IMG/VR virus record: IMGVR_UViG_3300029309_000389
Location: 1 to 21,973 of that record
Source of the DNA: a virus
DNA: 21,973 nucleotides
Direction: 5' to 3' (one strand)
This document shows, piece after piece, positions 15,801 to 20,715 of the stretch; the stretch's first letter is position 1, and each line of letters begins with the position of its first letter. Made by a program: the position numbers and the translations under genes. The notes under the pieces were generated by a model that was given only the letters and a program-made list of their open reading frames with translations, had not been told where the DNA came from and did no database searches.

Positions 15801-17856
15801 ACACATGGATTCTATAGCACAATTCTTATCAGATTTAAATGCTAATAATTATATAGATGTTAGAAAAGAATTAGAAACATTAATAAATAAAAAAGTTGGA
15901 GCAGACATACGTGGCTATGGTGTATTCTTAAAACCTAGAAAAGAACAAGGTGGTGTTCCTGGATTTAGCATTGATTTTGGTAGAGCTATAAGTCAATACT
16001 TAACACTTGCAGCAGGATTTGCTGGCAAGAATAGATTTAAAACTACAGAAATAAGATTGTTAAATGATGTTAAACAAAGTGGTAAGAAAAATTTAAAAGA
16101 TGCTGTTACTAGATGGTATGAATATTCAGACGATCCTTATCAAGAGTTTGCGTTACCTAGAAGATTAGGTTTCTGGTGGTATTTAGGAGGCAACATATCA
16201 TCTGCCTTACTACAAACAATGAGTATACCTCAATTTGTTTTTGGTAAGTTAGGTACTTTTTCTAATACAGCAGTAGCTACAAAAGAATTAATGGTAGCCC
16301 TAAACGATGCTAGAAGAATGTTAACTTTACCTGGAATTACTCAAACTAAATTTCAACAAAGAACTTTACAAGATATATTTTTAGACTTTAGTAAGGTGCC
16401 AGATGATGTTAAACAAGATTATTTAAGAGATGTAGCTAACGGTATAATAAAACCAGGATCTGCTTTTAAAGAATCTGGTATGCCCACAAGTCAAGTTAAT
16501 TATAGAACTACCAGCAAAGTTAGAGAAGGTTTAAAAACTGCTGAAAATACTGTAATGGGTGGTGCTTTTGCTACTATGGAAACATTTTCACGTACTGCTG
16601 CTTACATTGCAGCATATAGATTATTTAGTAAAAATAAGAAAGCCAGAGATAAAGCTCATAAATATTTTATGCATGATGCTAATTATAGATATTCCCTACA
16701 GTTAAACAATAATGAAATTAGTCCTAGAACATTATCACAATTTGTTATTGAAGAAGACTTTGGTGTATATGGTAAGACCGAAAGACCAGCAGTAATGCGT
16801 GGTCCTGGTTCTGTGGTATTCTTATTTAATACATATGTAGCACAGATGTTAAGTCAAATATTTAGAAACCTAACAAGCAGAGGTTTGCTTGGAAAAGAAA
16901 TGGCTGCAAAGGCATTGACAATGATAGGTTTAACTGGTGGTATATTTGCTACTCCTTTCTTTGATGATGCCGCGTGGTTGGCAGAGTTTGTATACAATCA
17001 AGTTACAGGTATAAGAACAGATAGAAGACAAGTTATAAAAAGATACTTTGCTGATTACGGTTTTGGTCCAGGTGTTATTGAAGCTGCAGAAAATGGTTTA
17101 GTAAATAAGTGGTTAGGTTTTGATCTAGCTAGCAGAGTTAGATTTAATGTTCCTGGTGTACAACAATTTAAAGCACTTCTAAATATGGCAGGTTTTAACT
17201 CTGGAGCTCGTGGTGAAGAAGCCCTTGGAGCTTTTGGCAGCATGACATTTGGTAATGCTCGTGGTATAATGAATAAGATAGAACAAGCAGGAGGTATAAG
17301 TCAATTAGATGGTGGAGATTATATTAAGATTATAGGGTCGGCTTTACCTACTTTTATGAAAAATTTAATAACAGCTACAGACTATTATTCGGGCGGTCCT
17401 ATATTTTCTGGAAAGGGTACTTTATTAATAGATAATCCTACAGCATATCAAGGGTTTTTAAAAACAATAGGTTTTAATCCTACAGAAATACAAAAAGCAC
17501 AACAGCTATTGTATCTAGAAAAAGTAAATGGTGGTGTTACTGCAGAAGCTAGACAAAGATTTAATACTAGAATAAAAAATTATTACAGAGACTTAATGAT
17601 ATACAGAGATAACCCAAAAAAGCTAGCTGAATTAGCGAAAGAAGAAAGAGAGATTATAGAAGATTTAATTAAGTTTAATAGCAACTTGCACCCTGGATTA
17701 AAGTTTTCTCCAAATGTTTATAGACTGATGCAAGAAGCTATGAAAGATGTGAATAGAATTTACAGGATAAGTGGTGGTAGTACGTATGAGATAATGTCTA
17801 ATCTACAAGATTATCAAATAGCTGGCATGGGTTTACTGCCTGCTCAACCGTACTAA
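9853..17856 (+). CDS. Giant polyvalent virion protein with metallopeptidase-like and ADP-ribosyltransferase-like domains
   Basis: A 2667-residue protein. Residues about 190-250 and 352-375 are hydrophobic and Gly/Ala-rich (GGQITAAAIPQAIIGLALKF, GYGGFIGGFLFGGP) and may contact membrane. HHETMH gives an HExxH zinc motif at H1010-H1014, with a possible third ligand at E1060/E1061 (EEAIANAFAGY). An ART-like domain opens with MYHGSKKEFEVF (Y1344-H1345-G1346), is interrupted by a charged helical insert, and closes with GYDSIVYLNLNEA and DSYIAF (about 1536-1561). YVPLQRYGNYF (about 1906-1916) and the long C-terminal part resemble associated domains of phage polyvalent proteins. Such proteins are usually packaged and injected with the DNA. 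No lysozyme motif is evident. AAAGGA at 9842-9847 sets the start. Confidence 0.75.
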   Translation: MAEETTGIDLSNINLNNIKTLNEMLSDAASGQPSSAAVEAKNNYYSISDDPSAPLVEIPKNLSPEEVDAYLASDELQAQIFNQGFLYIPGTAARKIEAPTLDEKGAFARGFGQIKDLILNAPTYINNSFQDIIGNEDYQIELNSIIRQYETDAAAKSFFTTEDGEVKPFAPSVEDIFMSGDEGKIGDFIDYVANLGGQITAAAIPQAIIGLALKFTPAGRAVQFTAQAVTSAAALGLPLILGKQLEETDDPNAAVTLLGSSVFGTVEAALGLPSRVITGAVKKKIGEQAYNNWARSFVTGGFKSGLLEATAETLQDATIETAGAAERVDDISELPQELSKTFSDPAVLKNLREAGYGGFIGGFLFGGPIQVVSDRHAKQAYESAKKFEGTTRLITTTNFNDPAVNEYKEKKVTVKDLPEIADKDGNVIKDKDGNPEVPKFVVVGTTVIDGEKHVVLINTTDKTDMPSTTVPLKEAPNLLSIYTEPEVVEKTEVNTEAIPDTTTTLFNEISEDNKKNKRKIIGVTEEQGELIAQEMRKGVSFEEAVKKHAPGAAYMDFNKKKETKPAEVIEPEEETFVNHNKNTVKAAERRLLERGYSKKTINSIYKEPNGSDDIISLADDEMNYIDDLRSDLENLNYYKGPEGIAKIERLQEDIAKGKRGKTRGRELLEDIVKSKIAFQPIEVTNKYRSGEKVVPPLSKEELQKAGYTVAPIKYIKADFEKDLINSRAELNNTTDVNERSIIERRIRYLKSLFKISGQPLENRYNTLRSMITGKGYLFLDRQITKIGDLPAQLKGVQDALDGALKNNFLSDVEKRLSVSEFTKRIDNILQDQSDFDVLLISLGATETIPLNELSKISMGNPIISKITKDVKGKIIPQFKKETTMQWSLQGDSPKMQDSFQGDLPKLREQMVDELQRLMGLGPNDLEIVNNFLTNTGEALNGGFLVDFATVDVATRMRTIATLLNSGMPMEQATLVIPQIVPQNKIIISTNANEPFAFNLKQDPRLFTLHHETMHALMVNGFFTKEETKILKDAAKNYWMKQYDISNRPGADKLTEEQLQEEAIANAFAGYMAFKYQPRGFIATLFYRLKSYINALSNVLFNNAYTNANEIFEQIDLGKIKKRKYDAEIQSSLDLSYRNAAYIAGKKIKDIKKELETSAVKGGTAENVGLVGVSTQNKAGNIILNSPAIRNAVNAMALEATKTSPELGLAIDKIYNYVNHLTGNQNETGLPTVSDIIEMDSLITDTKRLLSSIDYRNYTGAGLTPPGVSRSNLSNDLNRLRATLTTPQQKDAMQLLINLIYTNSGLDSSLNGTQRGRSLDIAATIFATRLTEQNIALANSPVIMYHGSKKEFEVFKRQFKDDFFFHIGSPVAANIAVNRKADANPSIIMRVIPNLKNPLRMKDIGTWDADTILNELNITDTRGRGAFTTKKGIFVSSDMEAAITGPDGVVDYELINVLHQQIFTPEETLRLKRAFKREEDILRKVQESEIEAARKKIDEDDLAAQASAVRKIEGEYKDKIDKAKDERLANALSKKGYDSIVYLNLNEASSVEGGPRDSYIAFKNEQLIPIKEIPADYDLGNPLFRASLNSNQDPSATDSTLDEFPEMNRQQENQSIRIVDKLVADYRKAYDGNVKQSEEQVVEKLNKYNKIATHIRIWAANNPIFSPLYNTVKGREQFTTGLQFQLQQLLARNYQPAMKDTQTNINLTKALEISSQVPGRYLADRPLDQGGRITFIAKEDGRGAGSTLKAGDVVILEGDAAQAYLDVQEAMQMANKEIIRGLMANENVTPMLKFAIGVIKANRPDLADTTFGDNETPIVNYDDDQIQNMEYDEVKFLVDALKDPATYLQPNNKYSVELAKVATTVLSKEATERDADGSIIKTTGVGTGLNALVQELFTYKTFKQNDYVPLQRYGNYFIAVKDADGNVIEYRMFNKGKFFGKFLNEEDDVREELKKKYPNLDIDSLETREVDIQNLRQGANADLSHMDSIAQFLSDLNANNYIDVRKELETLINKKVGADIRGYGVFLKPRKEQGGVPGFSIDFGRAISQYLTLAAGFAGKNRFKTTEIRLLNDVKQSGKKNLKDAVTRWYEYSDDPYQEFALPRRLGFWWYLGGNISSALLQTMSIPQFVFGKLGTFSNTAVATKELMVALNDARRMLTLPGITQTKFQQRTLQDIFLDFSKVPDDVKQDYLRDVANGIIKPGSAFKESGMPTSQVNYRTTSKVREGLKTAENTVMGGAFATMETFSRTAAYIAAYRLFSKNKKARDKAHKYFMHDANYRYSLQLNNNEISPRTLSQFVIEEDFGVYGKTERPAVMRGPGSVVFLFNTYVAQMLSQIFRNLTSRGLLGKEMAAKALTMIGLTGGIFATPFFDDAAWLAEFVYNQVTGIRTDRRQVIKRYFADYGFGPGVIEAAENGLVNKWLGFDLASRVRFNVPGVQQFKALLNMAGFNSGARGEEALGAFGSMTFGNARGIMNKIEQAGGISQLDGGDYIKIIGSALPTFMKNLITATDYYSGGPIFSGKGTLLIDNPTAYQGFLKTIGFNPTEIQKAQQLLYLEKVNGGVTAEARQRFNTRIKNYYRDLMIYRDNPKKLAELAKEEREIIEDLIKFNSNLHPGLKFSPNVYRLMQEAMKDVNRIYRISGGSTYEIMSNLQDYQIAGMGLLPAQPY
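11932..11939 (-). repeat. GGGGGCAC octamer, copy 6
   Basis: Reads GTGCCCCC on the plus strand inside the giant gene, with codons GTG CCC CCT (Val-Pro-Pro). Confidence 0.85.
13333..13340 (+). repeat. GGGGGCAC octamer, copy 7
   Basis: Inside the giant gene, read AAG GGG GGC ACC (Lys-Gly-Gly-Thr), between the peptidase-like and ART-like parts. Confidence 0.85.
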
Positions 17857-19091
17857 CATAGCCAGCTAACCCACTCTTTAGACTTAGAACCCTTAGGTTC
17901 ATCAACTACCACAGGAACTTGGAATGTCACACCGTATTCTGGGTGTGTAAACCATAACGCTTGTTGTGGTCGCTCTGATGTAAATCTATTTGAGTAAGCA
18001 TACTCGTCATATCCTTTAGTAGATCCATTAACAATGGTGCCTTTCAAAGATATATACTGGTGGTAGTGCCCAAGTAATACGTAGTCAATAGTCTTATTTC
18101 TATTGTGGTATTCTTGTTTAATTTTCTGTACACCACGGGCTATGGGTCCAAGCATACCCACAATTCCCGTGCCCCCTGCCACACCGAGACGATCTCCATG
18201 TGTTAGTAAGTAATTAATACCATAGACTTTATATACTGTGTCAAAGCCTGTAGGTATTTGGAACTGTATACGGTTATCATTTTTAAAATGTCTTGCTAAC
18301 AGATTGTACAGCATCCAATCATAGTTAGTTTTTGCCGCTTGTTTGTGGCGATATTGCTTGTAAGTTCTGGAGTGATTACCATAGGTACAGGGTACAAATA
18401 CTTTACCGAAAACTTTAGCAAATCTTTCTAGTGCCCATGTCATATTATCTAGCAAATCCAACACATGTTCTATATTAGTGCCATCATTGTTTTCTGCTAG
18501 CTCGTCATGTATATCACCAGATATCATATCGCCACCCAAAGCACAGATTATTCCTGGATATCTAGGATTAACCATGTGATTCGTACATAAGTCAATAGTA
18601 GTTTCTACTACGTTCTTAAATCTTTTTAATGCTATATCTCTATCGTATTTATTAATACCATTAACAGCTTGTTCATCTACCACTTCGCCCCAATGAAAGT
18701 CAGATAAAAATATAGTAGGCACACCTGGTGCACCCTTTGCTTTTGTATTTTTAGTCAGCCATTTTGGCGGCTTGGCTACATGCTTTTCTGCTTTTATTAA
18801 ACTGTCTTTTAATCTTTGATGCGCTAAGTTTTCTCTAGCTAGTACATCTACTTTCTTTTTTAATTCACGAACTTCTGTATCGTGTTCATACTGCTGTTCT
18901 ATTAATGCTGCTTCTGCATCGGGGGGCACGACTGTGGGTTTAATACCCTGTAGTTGTGCTTGTTCTATTCTTTCTAGTAGTGTTGTGCGTGGTATACCCA
19001 GCTCTCTGGAAGCTGCGGCTTTGTTACCCTTGTTATTAATTACTGCATTTAATGCATCAATTAATATACTTTTTGCTGTTGGTTTACCCAT
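17853..19091 (-). CDS. Fis-type HTH fused to calcineurin-like metallophosphoesterase
   Basis: A 412-residue protein. Residues about 10-45 form a Fis/NtrC-type helix-turn-helix (NNKGNKAAASRELGIPRTTL). A coiled coil follows (about 65-100). The metallophosphoesterase domain shows all the usual metal-binding motifs: SDFH (D131, H133), GGD (D188), GNH (N239, H240), THGD (H298) and GHYH (H342, H344). Family members include Mre11/SbcD-type nucleases and phosphodiesterases; the substrate cannot be told here. The HTH suggests DNA targeting. It is the only leftward gene in the window. Its TAG overlaps the giant gene's stop by four bases, leaving no room for a terminator. AGGAG lies upstream of the ATG, with its own promoter beyond it. 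Confidence 0.85.
   Translation of the reverse strand: MGKPTAKSILIDALNAVINNKGNKAAASRELGIPRTTLLERIEQAQLQGIKPTVVPPDAEAALIEQQYEHDTEVRELKKKVDVLARENLAHQRLKDSLIKAEKHVAKPPKWLTKNTKAKGAPGVPTIFLSDFHWGEVVDEQAVNGINKYDRDIALKRFKNVVETTIDLCTNHMVNPRYPGIICALGGDMISGDIHDELAENNDGTNIEHVLDLLDNMTWALERFAKVFGKVFVPCTYGNHSRTYKQYRHKQAAKTNYDWMLYNLLARHFKNDNRIQFQIPTGFDTVYKVYGINYLLTHGDRLGVAGGTGIVGMLGPIARGVQKIKQEYHNRNKTIDYVLLGHYHQYISLKGTIVNGSTKGYDEYAYSNRFTSERPQQALWFTHPEYGVTFQVPVVVDEPKGSKSKEWVSWLC
18169..18176 (-). repeat. GGGGGCAC octamer, copy 8
   Basis: Reads GTGCCCCC on the plus strand. In the leftward gene it encodes Gly-Gly-Thr within VAGGTGIVG. Confidence 0.85.
18922..18929 (+). repeat. GGGGGCAC octamer, copy 9
   Basis: Within the leftward HTH-phosphoesterase gene, antisense to its coding strand, where the codons are GTG CCC CCC (Val-Pro-Pro). 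Confidence 0.85.
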
Positions 19092-19109
19092 GATGTTCTC
19101 CTGTAATTG

Positions 19110-19122
19110 TGGTATATTACCA
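19110..19122. promoter_or_regulatory. Palindrome over the -10 box of the leftward promoter (candidate operator)
   Basis: TGGTA-TAT-TACCA is a perfect inverted repeat with five-base arms. It covers the whole -10 hexamer of the promoter for the HTH-phosphoesterase gene, including its TG extension. A protein bound here would block leftward transcription. The helix-turn-helix protein encoded just downstream is the obvious candidate, which would make it autoregulatory. The arms are short, so chance occurrence in AT-rich DNA cannot be excluded. Confidence 0.4.
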
Positions 19123-19142
19123 TTATTTTATGCTATTGTCAA
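19114..19142 (-). promoter_or_regulatory. Sigma-70-type promoter of the HTH-phosphoesterase gene
   Basis: On the minus strand TTGACA (19142-19137, perfect -35) is followed after 17 bases by TAATAT (19119-19114). A TGG just upstream gives a TGn extended -10. The predicted start near 19107 leaves a leader of about 15 bases that contains AGGAG before the ATG at 19091. Its -35 shares five bases with the -35 of the divergent promoter. Confidence 0.65.
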
Positions 19143-19164
19143 GTAAATTCCACTGTGATATAAT
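19136..19164 (+). promoter_or_regulatory. Strong extended -10 promoter of the lysis/small-protein operon
   Basis: TTGTCA (19136-19141) and TATAAT (19159-19164) are separated by 17 bases, and TGA precedes the -10 to give an extended -10 element. This is the best promoter-like sequence I found in the window. ATG 19171 lies six bases after the -10 box, the same geometry as at 6432-6444. The mRNA is therefore predicted to be leaderless. Confidence 0.75.
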
Positions 19165-19170
19165 TATCTA

Positions 19171-19275
19171 ATGATACACACAGATGCAATAGAAATGACA
19201 GCTCCTGTTGTTAAGATTACTGGGGATGCGGTTAAAGTGGAAGAATCTTCAGAAGATTCTGAATCTAAAGAGTAA
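19171..19275 (+). CDS. 34-residue acidic peptide, first gene of the lysis/small-protein operon
   Basis: MIHTDAIEMTAPVVKITGDA is followed by an acidic Ser/Glu tail ending VEESSEDSESKE. The ORF begins at the predicted transcription start of a strong promoter, and an in-frame TGA at 19156-19158 excludes a longer N-terminus. The ribosome site of the next gene overlaps its stop (AAAGGA, 19274-19279). It could be a real small protein or a leader ORF that primes translation of the operon. I recognise no family. Its acidity contrasts with the very basic proteins that follow. Confidence 0.5.
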   Translation: MIHTDAIEMTAPVVKITGDAVKVEESSEDSESKE

Positions 19276-19284
19276 AGGAAATCC

Positions 19285-19491
19285 ATGAACAGAGCTGCTA
19301 TGGAGCAGATGATTAAAAATGCTCCTGCTTCTCGTAAGAGAAAGCCTAAAAAAACTAACGTGGATAAGCGTGTTAAGAAGTTAATGTCTAAGCAAGCTAA
19401 GAAAAAATCTTTCATGTCTAATTTAACTAAGCCCGCTCCTACTTTAGCTAGGATACAAAAAAATTTAAAGATGAAAAAGAAAAGAACATGA
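19285..19491 (+). CDS. Small basic protein of unknown function
   Basis: A 68-residue protein with a very high Lys/Arg content (RKRKPKKTNVDKRVKKLM, then a C-terminal KMKKKRT). It looks like a nucleic-acid-binding or DNA-neutralising peptide, but no fold is recognisable. AAAGGA at 19274-19279 supports the ATG at 19285. It overlaps the next gene by ATGA at 19488-19491. Confidence 0.6.
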   Translation: MNRAAMEQMIKNAPASRKRKPKKTNVDKRVKKLMSKQAKKKSFMSNLTKPAPTLARIQKNLKMKKKRT

Positions 19492-19664
19492 AGAAAAAAT
19501 CTACAGTTAATAAAGCAGGTAACTATACAAAACCTGGTATGCGTAAAGCATTATTTAATAGGATCAAAGCTAGCGGAAAAGGTGGTGCCCCAGGACAGTG
19601 GTCAGCCCGTAAAGCTCAAATGTTAGCTAAACAATACAAAGCAAAGGGCGGAGGTTACAAATGA
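19488..19664 (+). CDS. Small basic protein, GNYTKPGMRK type
   Basis: A 58-residue protein containing AGNYTKPGMRKALFNRIKAS, then GGAPGQWSARKAQMLAKQYK and a C-terminal KAKGGGYK. I recall this pattern (GNYTKPxMRKxLFxxIKxGxKGGxPGQWSARKAQ) as frequent in uncultured marine phages and some other environmental phages, always as a small uncharacterised protein. The Trp, Tyr and Arg/Lys pattern would suit binding to nucleic acid. It is joined to both neighbours by ATGA overlaps. No function is known to me. Confidence 0.7.
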   Translation: MKKKSTVNKAGNYTKPGMRKALFNRIKASGKGGAPGQWSARKAQMLAKQYKAKGGGYK

Positions 19665-19753
19665 TTCGTATTATTAAAAAAATTGTTTGCAAAATATTTC
19701 GTATAAAAGAATGCAAATGCAAATTACCTAAGAAAAAGAAAGGGAAAAAATAA
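19661..19753 (+). CDS. 30-residue cationic, cysteine-containing peptide
   Basis: MIRIIKKIVCKIFRIKECKC is followed by KLPKKKKGKK. The first 16 residues form an amphipathic helix of alternating Ile/Val/Phe and Lys/Arg. Cys10, Cys18 and Cys20 follow, and the tail is almost all Lys. It is linked to its neighbours by ATGA upstream and TAATG downstream, which supports a genuine gene despite its size. Membrane-active or nucleic-acid-binding roles are both plausible. Confidence 0.5.
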   Translation: MIRIIKKIVCKIFRIKECKCKLPKKKKGKK

Positions 19754-19935
19754 TGCCAATGGGAAAAGGAACTTACGGAAGTAAGAAAGGCAGACCATCT
19801 AAGAAAGCTAAGAACCAGAAGCCAATGAAAGAAGTTAAGAATGGTAATGGTACAAAAGGTAAATTAACTGGAGCTCAAAAGACTTTACCTAAGTTCTTGC
19901 AAGACAAGATTACGAAGTCTAAAAAGAAAAAGTAA
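19753..19935 (+). CDS. Small basic protein, MPMGKGTYG type
   Basis: A 60-residue protein beginning MPMGKGTYGSKKGRPSKKAK. This opening is frequent among small proteins of marine phages. The C-terminus (GAQKTLPKFLQDKITKSKKK) is a basic helix. TAATG overlaps join it to both neighbours. There is no recognised domain. The Gly-rich GTYGSKKGRP segment looks like an AT-hook-type GRP core in a basic context, which is suggestive only. Confidence 0.65.
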   Translation: MPMGKGTYGSKKGRPSKKAKNQKPMKEVKNGNGTKGKLTGAQKTLPKFLQDKITKSKKKK

Positions 19936-20195
19936 TGGCTCTTGCCAAATCGCAGAGAAGTTTAAAGTCATGGACCAAACAGAAATGGAGAACCAAATCT
20001 GGAAAGCCATCGACACAAGGACCTAAAGCTACAGGAGAAAGATATCTACCTTCTGCTGCTATAAAGTCTTTGTCATCTGCTGAGTACGCTGCCACTACTA
20101 GAGCTAAAAGAAAAGCCAGAGCTGCTGGTAAACAACACGCGGCTCAACCAAAGAATATAAAGAAGAAAACAAAAAGATTTAGAAAGGTATCATAA
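19935..20195 (+). CDS. Small basic protein resembling DUF5872
   Basis: An 86-residue protein: MALAKSQRSLKSWTKQKWRT, SGKPSTQGPKATGERYLPSA and AAIKSLSSAEYAATTRAKRK, ending in a basic helix. The order SLxxWTxQKWRTxxGKPS - GERYLP - A-x-SLSxxEYAATxxAKR is what I remember of the DUF5872-type family, found in phages and environmental sequences. No biochemical role is known to me. TAATG overlaps on both sides place it directly before the holin. The DUF label comes from memory and was not searched. Confidence 0.7.
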   Translation: MALAKSQRSLKSWTKQKWRTKSGKPSTQGPKATGERYLPSAAIKSLSSAEYAATTRAKRKARAAGKQHAAQPKNIKKKTKRFRKVS

Positions 20196-20593
20196 TGTTT
20201 AACTTATTGGTAGGACCTCTAACATCTTTGTTAGGAGATACAGTTAAGGGGTTTGTTGAGACTAAGAAAGCAAAAGCTGACTTAGCTTTGACAGAAATAA
20301 AAGCACAGAAAAGTTTAAAAGAACAACAGATCGCAGGTAAAATATCGTGGGAAGCTTCTGCTGTAGATCAAATGAAAGGGAGCTGGAAAGACGAGGTAAT
20401 TTTACTATGCCTGTTGGTTCCTGCGGTACTAGTATTTATTCCTGGGTGGACACCACACATTAAGGCAGGATTTGAAGCACTGCACAGCTTACCAGATTAT
20501 TATAAACATTTATTATATATAGCTTGTAGCGCTAGCTTTGGTATCAAAGGAGCTAAAGGTGCTATGGGTTTATTAACTAAAAAGAAAGGGTAA
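20195..20593 (+). CDS. Holin, three-helix (GTA-holin-like) family
   Basis: A 132-residue protein. A hydrophobic N-terminal helix (MFNLLVGPLTSLLGDTVKGF) is followed by a charged linker helix (KKAKADLALTEIKAQKSLKE). Two further hydrophobic segments lie at about 67-85 (EVILLCLLVPAVLVFIPGW) and 104-122 (KHLLYIACSASFGIKGAKG), and the C-terminus is basic. This matches the 'holin of 3 TMs' layout known from gene transfer agents and marine phages. Holins form the inner-membrane lesion that lets the lysozyme reach the peptidoglycan at lysis. The lysozyme gene follows two small genes downstream. It starts at a TAATG junction. Confidence 0.75.
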   Translation: MFNLLVGPLTSLLGDTVKGFVETKKAKADLALTEIKAQKSLKEQQIAGKISWEASAVDQMKGSWKDEVILLCLLVPAVLVFIPGWTPHIKAGFEALHSLPDYYKHLLYIACSASFGIKGAKGAMGLLTKKKG

Positions 20594-20595
20594 CC

Positions 20596-20715
20596 ATGAA
20601 GAAAAAAGGAAAAGCTAAAGTTAGAAAAGTTATATCTGGTTTAGGTAAAGCAGTCAAAGCACACACAGCCCAGAGAAAACTTTTAAAGTCTGCACTGAAG
20701 AATGGCAAATCCTAG
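20596..20715 (+). CDS. 39-residue basic peptide
   Basis: MKKKGKAKVRKVISGLGKAV is followed by KAHTAQRKLLKSALKNGKS, a Lys/Arg-rich helical peptide. AAAGGG precedes the ATG, which starts two bases after the holin stop. It overlaps the next gene by 14 bases. The peptide resembles short basic proteins often found beside the lysis genes of marine phages. The function is unknown. Confidence 0.6.
   Translation: MKKKGKAKVRKVISGLGKAVKAHTAQRKLLKSALKNGKS

Noticed and set aside
19585-19591. GTGCCCC, seven of eight bases of the octamer complement
   Set aside because: The last C is missing (followed by A). I counted only exact copies. A similar near match, GGGGCAC with four G, lies at 4637-4643.
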